The notes: generated by a model not told the origin, from the letters alone. A stretch of DNA of 48,195 nucleotides from Pseudomonas_T sp032052615 (GCA_032052615.1 DAMBWF010000018.1:1-48195); one strand, 5' to 3'; shown: positions 8,629 to 18,050, numbered from the stretch's first letter. Numbers and translations are program-made.

Positions 8629-9969
8629 TCACCCGGCCAGCAAGGCTTCCGCCTTGGGCGAGGCCGCCTTGTCCGCCTGGCGTCCCACGAAGTCGTAGAG
8701 GGAGTCGGCGATTTCCTCGGCGCGGATCGGCAGCACCGAGAGCAAGGTATCGCTCAGGCCGTGGCTGGCCTGGCAGAAGCCCTGCATGTAGACCGCCGCC
8801 TGAAAGCCCGGCGCCGCCAGCAGGCGATAGTCGCGGCCCACTTGGTATTCGTTGAGATAAGCCGCCAGCGGCTCCAGCAATTGGCGATGGGCCTGCCGTT
8901 CGTAGCCGGTGGCGAGGATCACCGCATCGTAGGTCCGTTTCGCCGTCGCGCCGCTCGCCAAGTCCTTCAGGCTCAGTTCGATGCCCTGCCCGGCGGCGCT
9001 GGCGCTTTCCACCGCGCACAGGCAGCGGACGGCATGGCGGGCGTTACCCGAGACTTTTTGCCGGTAAAGAATGCCGTAGATACGCTCGATCAGATCCAGG
9101 TCCACCACCGAGTAGTTGGTATTGTGGTATTCGCGGATCAGCCGCTCCCGCTCCGCCGTCGCCTGGCCGAAGATCAGATCGGTGAAGGACGGCGAGAAGA
9201 TTTCGTTGACGAACGGGCTGTCATCGGCCGGTTTCAGCGAGGAACCGCGCAGGATCATATCCACTTGGACCGAAGCGAAGCCGTCGTTGAGGTCGACGAA
9301 GGCCTCCGCCGCGCTCTGCCCGCCGCCGATGATGGCGATGCGCATGGGCGCGCCCTGGGCGCAGGGCTGGACGGCCATGCGCTGCAGATACTGCGAGTGA
9401 TGGAAGACCCGGGGATTGTCCCGCAGGTGGGCGAAGGGTTGCGGGACGCGTGGCGTGCCGCCCGCGCTGACCACGACCGCCCGGGTCCGCCGCGCTTGCC
9501 GGCGCCCGTCGGCGTCCTCGGAGACCACGCGCAGGTGCTCCACCCCGTTCCCGGTTCCCACCGGCTCCACCGCGACCACCCGTTCCCCGTAGCGGCAGTG
9601 GTCGGCGAAGTGACCGGCGACCCAGCGCAGGTAGTCGTTGAACTCCATCCGGCAGGGATAGAAGGTGCCCAGGTTGATGAAATCCACCAGGCGGCCGTGA
9701 GCGTGGAGGTAATTGACGAAGGTGTAGGGACTGGTGGGGTTGCGCAGCGACACCAGGTCCTTGAGGAAGGAAATCTGCAGTTCGCTCTGGGAAACCAGGG
9801 TATCGCCATGCCAGCGATAGTCCGATTGCTTGTCCAGGAACAGCACATCCAGCGGCCCCTGGCGGCGGGCGTGTTCTTCCAGGGCGATGGCCAAGGCGAT
9901 GTTGGAGGGGCCGAAGCCGATGCCGATCACGTCATGGAGCCTGTCGGCGGAAGAAAGGGCCGGGGTCAT
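8629..9969 (-). CDS. pvdA: L-ornithine N5-monooxygenase PvdA
   Basis: A flavin-dependent N-hydroxylating monooxygenase (446 residues). It converts L-ornithine to N5-hydroxyornithine with NADPH and O2, the first dedicated step of pyoverdine hydroxamate formation in the cytoplasm. The FAD motif GIGFGPSN is at about residues 16-23. The NADPH motif IGGGQSAAE is in the middle, and the C-terminal ATGYERQ motif is typical of this family. GAGGA stands 7 bases before the ATG. The gene is first in a pvdA-pvdQ transcript controlled by the IS box at 10046-10070. Confidence 0.97.
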   Translation of the reverse strand: MTPALSSADRLHDVIGIGFGPSNIALAIALEEHARRQGPLDVLFLDKQSDYRWHGDTLVSQSELQISFLKDLVSLRNPTSPYTFVNYLHAHGRLVDFINLGTFYPCRMEFNDYLRWVAGHFADHCRYGERVVAVEPVGTGNGVEHLRVVSEDADGRRQARRTRAVVVSAGGTPRVPQPFAHLRDNPRVFHHSQYLQRMAVQPCAQGAPMRIAIIGGGQSAAEAFVDLNDGFASVQVDMILRGSSLKPADDSPFVNEIFSPSFTDLIFGQATAERERLIREYHNTNYSVVDLDLIERIYGILYRQKVSGNARHAVRCLCAVESASAAGQGIELSLKDLASGATAKRTYDAVILATGYERQAHRQLLEPLAAYLNEYQVGRDYRLLAAPGFQAAVYMQGFCQASHGLSDTLLSVLPIRAEEIADSLYDFVGRQADKAASPKAEALLAG

Positions 9970-10045
9970 CTGCGTATCCTCGCGAGCGAAAAGTCATCGG
10001 CGGCCAAGCGGAGAAGGCCGCCTGCCGGGCGTCGTGCTCGAAGGA

Positions 10046-10070
10046 ACGAGAGGAAGCGCGAGAAATTTAC
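10046..10070 (-). promoter_or_regulatory. PvdS iron-starvation (IS) box for pvdA-pvdQ
   Basis: The minus strand reads GTAAAT, exactly 16 bases, then CGT. This is the consensus of PvdS-dependent pyoverdine promoters. The CGT lies 76 bases upstream of the pvdA ATG. Confidence 0.92.
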
Positions 10071-10089
10071 GCCCAGCGCGAGCGCCCCG

Positions 10090-10566
10090 TCAGCTTTCCC
10101 ACTCGCGCATGCGCAGGCGGCAGTGCTTCATGGCATTGACGATGTGTTTCTCCACCATGTCCCTGGAAATACCCAGTCGCTGGGCGATTTCGGGATGGGA
10201 CAATCCCTCCAGCTTGCGCAGCAGGAAGGCTTCCCGGCAAACCCCGGAGAGCTCGTCCAGCGCACGCTTGACCAGCGCCACGCGCTGCCTGTGGTAGAGC
10301 GACTGGTGCGGCGAGGCGGCCGGATGCGGGTCCTCGCAGTCGAGGGCATCCATGGACTCGCCACGGCGTGCCACGTTACGCCGGTGCAGGTCAATGGTCA
10401 GGTTGATCGCCGTTCGGTAGAGGAACGCCCGGGGTTGCTGGATTTCGGCTTGACTGGATCGCTCCAGCACGCGCAAATAAGCGTCGTGCGCGACGTCGGC
10501 GGCCAAATGGCGGTCCCCCAGCGTCGAGGTGAGGAACCTCACCAGCTCTCCATAGTAACTGTCCAA
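10090..10566 (-). CDS. fpvI: ECF sigma factor FpvI
   Basis: An iron-starvation ECF sigma factor (FecI group), 158 residues from the chosen start. In P. aeruginosa FpvI drives transcription of the ferripyoverdine receptor when released by FpvR. Region 2 contains LGDRHLAADVAHDAYLRVLE and RAFLYRTAINLTIDLHRR. Region 4 has the helix-turn-helix GLSHPEIAQRLGISRDMVEKH. An ATG at 10668 would lie inside the Fur box, so it cannot easily be the start. TTG at 10566 has GGAGAG 6 bases upstream and gives an FpvI-like length. GTG at about 10602 is another option. It is divergent from fpvR, with Fur control between them. Confidence 0.9.
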   Translation of the reverse strand: MDSYYGELVRFLTSTLGDRHLAADVAHDAYLRVLERSSQAEIQQPRAFLYRTAINLTIDLHRRNVARRGESMDALDCEDPHPAASPHQSLYHRQRVALVKRALDELSGVCREAFLLRKLEGLSHPEIAQRLGISRDMVEKHIVNAMKHCRLRMREWES

Positions 10567-10652
10567 GCCTGACTCTCCGGCGATTGCCCTGCGCTGCGAC
10601 ACTACAGGCGTTAAGCCCGCAGCCAAATGCTGGCAGTATGAAACCGCTAAAA

Positions 10653-10667
10653 TTATAATAATTCTCA
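10653..10667. promoter_or_regulatory. Fur box between fpvI and fpvR
   Basis: TGAGAATTATTATAA (minus strand) matches the 7-1-7 Fur consensus TGATAATNATTATCA at 12 of 14 informative positions. It lies between the divergent fpvI and fpvR genes and can repress both when iron is plentiful. Confidence 0.85.
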
Positions 10668-10730
10668 TCTACATTGAAGCCCGACGCTTACGACTCGTCG
10701 CAACGCGGGTCACAGGTATGCGTAGTCCCG

Positions 10731-11729
10731 ATGAATACACCCCCCTCCACGAAGGCCGATCATGACGCCCTGGCCGAGGCCGCCGCCCAGTGGTGCATGC
10801 GCATTCATGCCGAGGATTGCACCGCCGAGGAACGCGAAACCTTCCAGCGCTGGCTCACGGCGAGCCCGGAACACGCGCGCGAATTCGTCGCCATGCTGGA
10901 AATCTGGGAGGCCAGCGAATGGCTTGAACCCCAGCTGACCGGAGCGCCGCGACCGGCGCCCGCGCGCCGGCCGGACACGCCGCGCGGCACGCAACGCCGC
11001 CGGAGCCCGCGAGCCGTCGCCGTGGCGTTCGCCTTGCTGATATTGCCCGCCGCCGGCTACCTGGGGTGGAACCTGGGCTGGCTTCCCGACGACTACCGCC
11101 GGTACGCCACCGACAGCGTGCTCCACGACGTCACCCTGCCGGACGGCAGCTATGCGAGCCTCAACCTGCGCACCCACCTGACCTTCGCCAATTTCAAGGA
11201 TCGCCGCCGGGTCTCCCTGGACGAGGGCGAGGCGTATTTCGAGGTGAGCCACGATGCCACCCACCCCTTCGTGGTGGAAGCGGGGACCGGCTCGATCACC
11301 GTGACCGGGACCCGCTTCAATGTGTGGACCTTCGGCGACGACGTGGTGGTGACCGTCACCGAAGGGTCGGTGAGAGTCAACAGCGACCGCCGCCAGGAAC
11401 AGGGCAGCGGTCTCACCGCCGGCATGCGGGCCCGCTACGGGGATGGCGACCCGCAGCCCCGCATCGATTCCGCCAACGCCGCCCAGGCGCTGGCCTGGCG
11501 CAGCGGCAAGTTGATCCTCGATGACCTCACCCTGGCCCAGGCGCTGCCCTTGATCAACCGGTATCGCCAGCGCCCGGTGGAACTGGCCGACGACACCCTC
11601 GGCGCCCTGCGGGTCGGCGGCATCTACAACAGCCGTAACGTCGACGCCCTGGTCGAGGCCCTGCCCAAGGTGCTGCCGGTACGGCTCGTTCACCGCGACG
11701 ACGGCACGACCCTCCTGGCCCGACGCTGA
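10731..11729 (+). CDS. fpvR: FecR-family anti-sigma factor FpvR
   Basis: An inner-membrane anti-sigma regulator of 332 residues. The cytoplasmic N-terminal domain (DUF4880-like, AAQWCMRIHAEDCTAEERETF) binds the sigma factors. A single membrane segment (VAFALLILPAAGYLGW) is near residues 90-110. The periplasmic FecR domain includes LPDGSYASLNLRTHLTF and VTGTRFNVW, and the C-terminal domain contains AQALPLINRYRQRPVELAD. It contacts the STN domain of the receptor and controls PvdS and FpvI in P. aeruginosa. A TTG frame starts at 10674 in the Fur/promoter region. The ATG at 10731 gives the known FpvR length and is preferred, although its ribosome-binding site is weak. Confidence 0.92.
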   Translation: MNTPPSTKADHDALAEAAAQWCMRIHAEDCTAEERETFQRWLTASPEHAREFVAMLEIWEASEWLEPQLTGAPRPAPARRPDTPRGTQRRRSPRAVAVAFALLILPAAGYLGWNLGWLPDDYRRYATDSVLHDVTLPDGSYASLNLRTHLTFANFKDRRRVSLDEGEAYFEVSHDATHPFVVEAGTGSITVTGTRFNVWTFGDDVVVTVTEGSVRVNSDRRQEQGSGLTAGMRARYGDGDPQPRIDSANAAQALAWRSGKLILDDLTLAQALPLINRYRQRPVELADDTLGALRVGGIYNSRNVDALVEALPKVLPVRLVHRDDGTTLLARR

Positions 11730-11743
11730 CGGCCCCGCCCCGC

Positions 11744-11767
11744 TAAATTTCCCGTCTCCGCGCGCGT
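11744..11767 (+). promoter_or_regulatory. PvdS iron-starvation (IS) box for pvdRT-opmQ
   Basis: TAAAT at 11744-11748, 16 bases, then CGT at 11765-11767. This is an exact IS-box consensus 66 bases upstream of pvdR. Confidence 0.92.
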
Positions 11768-11832
11768 CACTCAGTGAGCAGTACGCGCCTTGGGAGGGCC
11801 TCGGCGCGTCGATTCATCGCCCGAGCCCGTCC

Positions 11833-12981
11833 ATGACCGCGTCCCGTCTCCTCCTCATCGCCGCCTGCCTGGCCCTCCTTCCGCTGCTGGTGGCTTGGCA
11901 GCGGCTATCCCCGCCAGAGCCGACGAGAGACACGGTCAGCGTCCGGCGGGGCGACATCGAGAACAGCGTCGGAGCCCTCGGCACCCTGCAACCGCGCCGC
12001 TATGTGGATGTCGGCGCCCAGGCCTCGGGGCAGATCCGTACCCTGCACGTGGACGTGGGCGACGAGGTGAAGGAAGGCCAGTTGCTGGTGGAAATCGACC
12101 CGGCGCCGCAGCAGGCCCGGGTGGACGCCGGCCGCTACGCCATCGAGACGCTGCGGGCGGAACTGGCCGAGCAGCGCGCCCGGCATGTCCTGGCCGAGCA
12201 GCGGTACCGGCGCCAGCAACGCCTCGCCGCCGCCGGCGCCACCCGCGAGGAAGACCTCCAGGCGGCTCATGCCCAGTGGCTGACGACCCGGGCCCGCGTC
12301 GACCTCTACCGGGCGCGCATCCGCCAGGCCCGCGCCACCCTGCGCAGCGACGAGGCGGAACTGGGCTACACCCGCATCTACGCGCCCATGGCCGGCACCG
12401 TGGTGGCGCTCAACGCCCGCGAGGGCCAGACCCTCAACGCCCAGCAGCAGACCCCGCTGATCCTGCGCATCGCCAAGCTCTCGCCGATGACCGTCTGGGC
12501 CCAGGTGTCCGAGGCGGACATCGGCCGGGTGCGGCCAGGCATGCCCGCCCACTTCGGCATTCTCGGCGGCGAGGGCCGGCGCTGGGAGGCCAGTGTCCGG
12601 CAGATCCTGCCGATTCCGCCGAAGCCGCTGGAGCAGATGAGCCAGGGCGGCGGCGGCCCGTTGGGCACTCCGGGCGGCGGCCGAGTGGTGCTGTATACGG
12701 TGCTGTTGGACGTGGACAACCCCGATCACGCGCTGATGGCGGAAATGACCGCCCAGGTGTTCTTCATCGCCGACCGCGCCAGGGACGTGCTCACCGTGCC
12801 CCTCGCCGCGCTGCGGCCCGCTGGCGAGGGGCGCCACCTGGCCCGGGTGCTGACGGCCAATGGCGACGTCCGGACCCGGGAGGTGCGCACCGGCCTCAAC
12901 GACCGCATGACGGTGCAGGTGCTGTCCGGCCTGGCCGAAGGCGAGCGCCTGCTGATCGACGCGCCCGGCGCGGAAGGCTGA
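11833..12981 (+). CDS. pvdR: PvdR, periplasmic adaptor of the pyoverdine efflux system
   Basis: A MacA/HlyD-type membrane-fusion protein of 382 residues, held in the inner membrane by an N-terminal hydrophobic segment (about residues 5-22). It joins the ABC transporter PvdT to the outer-membrane channel OpmQ. The lipoyl/barrel-sandwich motif VDVGAQASGQIRTLHVDVGD is near residues 55-74. A long coiled coil with LRAELAEQRARHVLAEQRY follows, then YAPMAGTVVALNAREGQTL, the second lipoyl half. The system recycles and secretes pyoverdine. The stop overlaps the pvdT start by one base (TGATG), so the two are translationally coupled. Confidence 0.95.
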   Translation: MTASRLLLIAACLALLPLLVAWQRLSPPEPTRDTVSVRRGDIENSVGALGTLQPRRYVDVGAQASGQIRTLHVDVGDEVKEGQLLVEIDPAPQQARVDAGRYAIETLRAELAEQRARHVLAEQRYRRQQRLAAAGATREEDLQAAHAQWLTTRARVDLYRARIRQARATLRSDEAELGYTRIYAPMAGTVVALNAREGQTLNAQQQTPLILRIAKLSPMTVWAQVSEADIGRVRPGMPAHFGILGGEGRRWEASVRQILPIPPKPLEQMSQGGGGPLGTPGGGRVVLYTVLLDVDNPDHALMAEMTAQVFFIADRARDVLTVPLAALRPAGEGRHLARVLTANGDVRTREVRTGLNDRMTVQVLSGLAEGERLLIDAPGAEG

Positions 12982-14969
12982 TGAGCGCCTCCAGGGCCGC
13001 TGGCGACGCGCCGCTGATCGAACTGCGCGGCATCCGCAAGGCTTACGGCGGCGAGAGGGGCGAACCCCGGATCGAGGTGCTGCGCGGTATCGACCTGAAC
13101 ATCCGGGCCGGCGAGTTCGTCGCCATCGTCGGCGCCTCCGGCTCCGGCAAGTCCACCCTGATGAACATTCTTGGCTGCCTGGACCGGCCCAGCGCGGGCG
13201 AATACCGCTTCGCCGGAGAGAACGTGGCCGACCTGGACGGCGATAGCCTGGCCTGGCTGCGCCGAGAAGCCTTCGGCTTCGTCTTCCAGGGCTACCACCT
13301 GATCCCCTCGGCCAGCGCCCAGGAAAACGTCGAATTGCCCGCGCGCTATGCCGGCATGCCGACGGCCGAGCGCCACCGGCGAGCGGCGGCGCTCCTGGAA
13401 CGCCTGGGGCTGGGCGAGCGACGAGGCAATCGCCCGCACCAACTGTCCGGCGGACAGCAGCAACGGGTCTCCATCGCCCGGGCCTTGATGAACGGCGGTC
13501 CGATCATCCTGGCGGACGAGCCCACCGGCGCCCTCGACAGCCGCAGCGGCGCCGAGGTCATGACCCTGCTGGACGAACTGGCGGCCCAGGGCCACGTGGT
13601 GATCCTGATCACCCACGACCGCGAGGTGGCGGCCCGGGCGCGGCGAATCATCGAAGTGCGCGACGGCCTGATCGTCGAGGATCGCCCGTCGCCGGGCGCG
13701 CCCGGCGAAACGCCCGCCTCCGCGCCGCCGCCACCGGACCCGCGCGCCGGGCCGCGAGGCGCGGTCCGCCCCGGTGCCTGGCGTGGCGAATTGCTGGACG
13801 CCCTGCGCGGGGCCTGGCGCGCTCTGTGGCTGAATCGCTTCCGCACCGCCCTGACCCTGCTGGGCATCGTCATCGGCGTGGCCTCGGTGGTGGTGATGCT
13901 GGCGGTCGGCGAAGGCAGCAAGCGCCAAGTGATGGCCCAGATGGGCGCCTTCGGCTCCAACCTCATCTACCTGGGCGGCTATTCGCCGACGCCCCGCAGC
14001 CCCGAGGGCCGCATCGGCCTCGACGACGTGGAGGCCCTCGCCACCCTGCCCCAGGTGAAGAACATCATGCCGGTCAACGGCGCGGATACCGTGGTGCGCT
14101 ATGGCAATGTCGACCATGTGATGTACACCGGCGGCAATGGCGTGGATTTCCCGGCGATCCTCAACTGGCCGGTGGTGGCGGGCCGTTTCTTCACCGCCGA
14201 GGAAGAGGCCGCCGCCGCGCCGGTGGCGGTGATCGGGCAGAAGGTGCGGGAACGGGTGTTCGAGGGCGTCGCCGATCCCCTCGGCCGTTACCTGTTGATC
14301 GAGAACGTGCCGTTCCGGGTCATCGGGCTGCTGGCCGCCAAGGGCGCGGCCTCCGGCGATGCCGACAGCGACGCGCGCATCGTCGTGCCCTACTCCGCGG
14401 CCAGCGTGCGCCTGTTCGGCAGCCACGACCCGGAGTATGTGATCGTCGCCGCCGCCGACGCCGCCCGGGTGCGCGAGACAGAGCAGGCCATCGACCGCTT
14501 GCTGCTGCGCCTGCATCGCGGCGTGCGGGATTTCGAGCTGACCAACAACGCGGCGATGATCCAGGCCGAGGCGAGCACTCGCAATTCCCTGTCGCTGATG
14601 CTGGGCGCCATCGCCGCGATCTCCCTGCTGGTGGGCGGTATCGGCGTGATGAACGTGATGCTGATGACTGTGCGCGAACGCACTCGGGAAATCGGCATCC
14701 GCATGGCCACCGGTGCCCGTCAGCGGGACATCCTCCGCCAGTTCCTCAGCGAGGCCATGATGCTGTCGCTGCTGGGCGGCCTGGCGGGTGTCGCCGGGGC
14801 CCTGGCCATCGGCGCGGGCCTGCGCGTCGCGGGCGTGACCGTGGCGTTCTCGCCGATGGCCGCCCTCGGCGCCTTCGCCTGCGCCCTCGTCACCGGCCTG
14901 CTGTTCGGCTTCGCCCCGGCACGCCAGGCCGCCCGACTCGACCCGGTGATCGCCCTGACCCGTCCGTGA
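12981..14969 (+). CDS. pvdT: PvdT, MacB-type ABC transporter for pyoverdine efflux
   Basis: A fused ATPase and permease of 662 residues in the inner membrane. The N-terminal ATPase has Walker A GASGSGKST, signature LSGGQQQR and Walker B LADEPTG. A Pro/Ala-rich linker lies near residues 225-260. The MacB permease part has a first membrane helix (FRTALTLLGIVIGVASVVV), a periplasmic domain, and three C-terminal helices with MNVMLMTVRERTREIGIRMA. A long frame continues upstream to 11790, but that part lies over pvdR in another frame. The ATG at 12981 is the true start and matches the family length (about 663). Confidence 0.95.
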   Translation: MSASRAAGDAPLIELRGIRKAYGGERGEPRIEVLRGIDLNIRAGEFVAIVGASGSGKSTLMNILGCLDRPSAGEYRFAGENVADLDGDSLAWLRREAFGFVFQGYHLIPSASAQENVELPARYAGMPTAERHRRAAALLERLGLGERRGNRPHQLSGGQQQRVSIARALMNGGPIILADEPTGALDSRSGAEVMTLLDELAAQGHVVILITHDREVAARARRIIEVRDGLIVEDRPSPGAPGETPASAPPPPDPRAGPRGAVRPGAWRGELLDALRGAWRALWLNRFRTALTLLGIVIGVASVVVMLAVGEGSKRQVMAQMGAFGSNLIYLGGYSPTPRSPEGRIGLDDVEALATLPQVKNIMPVNGADTVVRYGNVDHVMYTGGNGVDFPAILNWPVVAGRFFTAEEEAAAAPVAVIGQKVRERVFEGVADPLGRYLLIENVPFRVIGLLAAKGAASGDADSDARIVVPYSAASVRLFGSHDPEYVIVAAADAARVRETEQAIDRLLLRLHRGVRDFELTNNAAMIQAEASTRNSLSLMLGAIAAISLLVGGIGVMNVMLMTVRERTREIGIRMATGARQRDILRQFLSEAMMLSLLGGLAGVAGALAIGAGLRVAGVTVAFSPMAALGAFACALVTGLLFGFAPARQAARLDPVIALTRP

Positions 14970-14976
14970 GCCCCCC

Positions 14977-16389
14977 ATGAATCGACTCGCCCCCTTCCTG
15001 CCCTGCTGCCTCCTGCTGGGCGCCTGCGCCGACCGCCCCGCGCCCGCCATCGAAGCCGGCATCGCCATACCGCCCCGTTGGCAGACCGTCGTCGCGGCCA
15101 CGGACGCCGTCGCGCTGCATCAGGACTGGTGGCGGCGCTTCGGCAGCGCCGAGCTGGAAGCCCTGATCGAACGCGCTCGGGCCGGCAGCCATGACGTGGC
15201 GGTGGCCCGGGCCCGGGTCCGCCAGGCGCGGGCGGCGGCCACCGTGGCGGGCGCTTCGCTGTTGCCCGAGGCGCGAGCGGGCGTCGAGGCGAACCGCGAG
15301 AGCCTGCTTGGAGGACAGGGCAACCGGGACTTGGACGCCAGCGAGGACGACCCGCGCATCGACACCTTTCTCACGCATCTCGATGTGCGCTACGAAGTGG
15401 ACCTCTGGGGCGGCCGCGAGGCCGCCCGGGACAGCGCGATCCAAGGCTGGCAGGCCAGCCGCCTCGAGCGGGCCGCGGTGGAGTTGAGCGTGCTGGCGGA
15501 AGTGGCCAACCGCTACCTGGAGGCGAGCGCCCTGGAGGAACAGGCGCGGATCGCCGCGCTGAACTTGGACAATGCCCGGCGAGTGCTGGCCTTGGTGGAG
15601 GCCCGCCACGAGGCGGGTGCCGCCACATCCCTGGAAGTCGCCCAGCAGCGCAGCCTGGTGGCGCGCCAGCAACGGCGACTCCCCGAGGCCCGGCAGCAGG
15701 CGGCCCAGGCGCGGATCGCCCTCGCCACGCTGCTGGGGGAGCCGGTGCAGGCGTTGCGGATGAACGGCCCCTCCTTCTCGGCCCTGCGCTGGCCCACGGC
15801 GGAAGCGGGCGTGCCCAGCGAGTTGCTGGCCCGCCGTCCCGATATCGCCGCCGCCGAGGCCCGACTGGCGGCGGCGGAGGCCGATGTCCGGGAGGCTCGC
15901 GCCGCCCTGCTGCCGAGTCTGACCCTCGGCGCCAGCCTGGGCGGCGGTGGCGAACGGGCCGCTCACCTGCTGCGCGGCCCGTTCTACACGCTGACCGCCG
16001 GCCTCGCCGCGCCGATCCTCGACAACGGCCGGCTGAAGGCCGAGCGGGAGCGGGTCCGGGCGCGCCAGGAAGAACGGCTGGCGGATTACCGCCAGGCCAT
16101 TGTCGCGGCCTTCGCCGACGTGGAAACCGCCCTGGTGCTGATCGACGGCCTGGATCGCCAGCGCCAGTGGCAAGCCCGGGAGCTGGACAGCGCCCACGAG
16201 GCCTTTCGCTTGGCCGGGGAGCGCTACCGGGCCGGCGCGGAGACCCTGCTCATGCTATTGGACAGCCAGCGCGTCCTGTACGAGGCCCAGGCCGAGCAGG
16301 TGCGCCTGCGCCTGGCACGGGCTCAGGCATCGATCGCGTTGTACAAGGCACTGGGAGGTGGCTGGCGCGCCGGACCGCCGGCCGCCTGA
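14977..16389 (+). CDS. opmQ: OpmQ, outer-membrane channel of the pyoverdine efflux system
   Basis: A TolC/NodT-family outer-membrane factor of 470 residues. It has a lipoprotein signal with lipobox LLGAC (Cys17). Two repeated outer-membrane efflux domains follow. One includes DWWRRFGSAELEALIERA near the N-terminus, and the other contains RRPDIAAAEARLAAAEADV and the PSLTLGASLG strand. The sequence ends with the EAFRLAGERYRAGAETLL helix. It completes the tripartite PvdR-PvdT-OpmQ pump. It follows pvdT by 7 bases in the same operon and converges on pvdP with only 5 bases between the stops. Confidence 0.95.
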   Translation: MNRLAPFLPCCLLLGACADRPAPAIEAGIAIPPRWQTVVAATDAVALHQDWWRRFGSAELEALIERARAGSHDVAVARARVRQARAAATVAGASLLPEARAGVEANRESLLGGQGNRDLDASEDDPRIDTFLTHLDVRYEVDLWGGREAARDSAIQGWQASRLERAAVELSVLAEVANRYLEASALEEQARIAALNLDNARRVLALVEARHEAGAATSLEVAQQRSLVARQQRRLPEARQQAAQARIALATLLGEPVQALRMNGPSFSALRWPTAEAGVPSELLARRPDIAAAEARLAAAEADVREARAALLPSLTLGASLGGGGERAAHLLRGPFYTLTAGLAAPILDNGRLKAERERVRARQEERLADYRQAIVAAFADVETALVLIDGLDRQRQWQARELDSAHEAFRLAGERYRAGAETLLMLLDSQRVLYEAQAEQVRLRLARAQASIALYKALGGGWRAGPPAA

Positions 16390-16394
16390 GGCGC

Positions 16395-18008
16395 TCAACG
16401 ACGAACGACCCGCAAGTGGCGAGCGTACCAGGGGCGCCGTGGCGTGCGCCGCAGCAAGTCCGGCACGTCGCTGTCGCCACTGAAGGCAATGCGCAGGGCG
16501 AGCTTCATGGTCTCGATGTCGTTCTCCATGGCGGGGCCCGGCACCGCGCCGGCATCGCCGCAGCCGTGGGTGGAAGCGCCGAGCCAGGGGTCCGCGACCT
16601 CCACCCAGCGCCCCGGGGCGAACCAGGGCACGCCGTTCACTTCCGCTTCGATCACCTCGCCGGGGTGGTAGCGCTGGTGGGCGCGGAACCAGTCGTCCAG
16701 GCGGTCGTCGATCCAGCCGTGGAAGGACCAGAACACCGGGCTCACGTGGGAGGAGAACGGGTCGCCGAGGAAATCGTTCTCGGGCCGGAACCAGCGCGGC
16801 GCGAAGTCCACCGGGTCGCGGTCGCCCATCACCGGCATGTCGTTGGACGGGTCGCGGGTGACGCTGGCCCAGCGCATGTGCAGCCAGTCGTGCATGCCCA
16901 GCTCCATTTCAGAGCCGAACGCCCCCAGGGTGAGGGTGGCCAGGTAGCGGGGATCGCGGTAGCGGGATTCCCAGACCTGGAAGTTGCTGTGGTAGGTCTC
17001 GGCGCTCTTGATGTCATGCAGCCATTGGCTGAGATCGTCGTCGTCCGTCGCCACCCAGGCGGGAGGCACGGAGAAACCGTCGTGGTTATCGAAGTAGCGG
17101 GCGAAGGCCCGGCGGTCGTACTCCAAGGGCTGGACCGGCAGCGGCAGACGCTTCCAGGACGGCAACGGCTGCAAGGAGCGGGCCTTCAGCAACATGTGGC
17201 GGTGCATGAAGAAGAAATCCACCCCGGAGCCGTTGCGGTGCTTGATCGGCCCCCGGGCGTCCCGCTCGTTGCCACGCGGGCCGGGTTGCCAGCCGATGCC
17301 TCGCAGGGCCTCGCGCTTGTTCTCCGGCAGGCGGTGCCACTTGTCCCGGGTGGCATGCCAGAGCTGGTGAAACAAGCGGTGTTGTGGCGAAGCGAGCCAG
17401 GCCAGCAGGGCCGGGCTCAGGCCGATTCGCTCCCGGGCCAGGGGAAACGGCCGCTTGCGGGCGACGAAGCGGCAATCGGCCTCCGGCGCGCCGAGGGGGG
17501 TGTCCAGGCGCCGGATACGCCCGCTGAGGGTACCGCTGCCCGCCTCGCCCCAGACATCCCAGACCTCGTCCAGCACCGCCACGCACTCGTGGCTGGGTAC
17601 CGCCTCGTCGCGGCCCTCGAACAATTGCCAACGCACCTCGGCCGCCGAGCCGTCGGCCAGGTTGCCCAGTATGTGGTATTCGGCCTCGCCGGGGCCGCGC
17701 AGGGTCTCGCCGAGGCCCAGGCAGCCGGTCAACCCGCGGCCCCGGGGGGCCACGTCGAGGAACAACTCGACACCCTCTCGCGGCAGGCCCTCCAGGCCGG
17801 CGTCCCGCCCCAGGAACCGCATGTCCCAGAGGCCGCGCAACTTGTCCGCCAAGCGGATACCGTCGGTATCCGGCAGGTCCACGCTGGCTTCGCCCGGGGT
17901 GACCGGCTCGTCCCTGCGGATGAGCTGGCGGGGGGTATAGACGGCGGCCGGGATCGCCGCCCCGGTCAACGCCAAGCCCGCCATGAAACCTCGTCGAGAA
18001 ACCGCCAT
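16395..18008 (-). CDS. pvdP: PvdP tyrosinase (pyoverdine chromophore maturation)
   Basis: A periplasmic copper-dependent tyrosinase of 537 residues. It oxidises the D-Tyr part of ferribactin during chromophore formation. The N-terminus (SRRGFMAGLALTGAAIPA) is a twin-arginine signal, consistent with export of a folded metalloenzyme. The His-rich motifs FFFMHRHML, MHDWLHMRW and SHVSPVFWSFHGWIDDRL are where the copper ligands are expected. The C-terminal tail holds PWYARHLRV. In the characterised enzyme a C-terminal Tyr shields the active site, and Tyr528 may be its equivalent (inference). The IS box at 18051-18074 marks it as PvdS-dependent. Confidence 0.93.
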   Translation of the reverse strand: MAVSRRGFMAGLALTGAAIPAAVYTPRQLIRRDEPVTPGEASVDLPDTDGIRLADKLRGLWDMRFLGRDAGLEGLPREGVELFLDVAPRGRGLTGCLGLGETLRGPGEAEYHILGNLADGSAAEVRWQLFEGRDEAVPSHECVAVLDEVWDVWGEAGSGTLSGRIRRLDTPLGAPEADCRFVARKRPFPLARERIGLSPALLAWLASPQHRLFHQLWHATRDKWHRLPENKREALRGIGWQPGPRGNERDARGPIKHRNGSGVDFFFMHRHMLLKARSLQPLPSWKRLPLPVQPLEYDRRAFARYFDNHDGFSVPPAWVATDDDDLSQWLHDIKSAETYHSNFQVWESRYRDPRYLATLTLGAFGSEMELGMHDWLHMRWASVTRDPSNDMPVMGDRDPVDFAPRWFRPENDFLGDPFSSHVSPVFWSFHGWIDDRLDDWFRAHQRYHPGEVIEAEVNGVPWFAPGRWVEVADPWLGASTHGCGDAGAVPGPAMENDIETMKLALRIAFSGDSDVPDLLRRTPRRPWYARHLRVVRR

Positions 18009-18050
18009 CGCCCTACTCGCTTCACCGCGCCACTCGCGTACCCAGCAATG

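Noticed and set aside
11790..12980. Upstream extension of the PvdT frame through the pvdR gene
   Set aside because: Translation is Pro/Arg/Gly-rich with no family features. pvdR occupies this DNA in another frame, and ATG 12981 gives the normal PvdT length.
12726..15101. 791-codon minus-strand frame over pvdT
   Set aside because: Shadow frame rich in His, Gln and Gly. The opposite strand encodes an intact MacB-type transporter.
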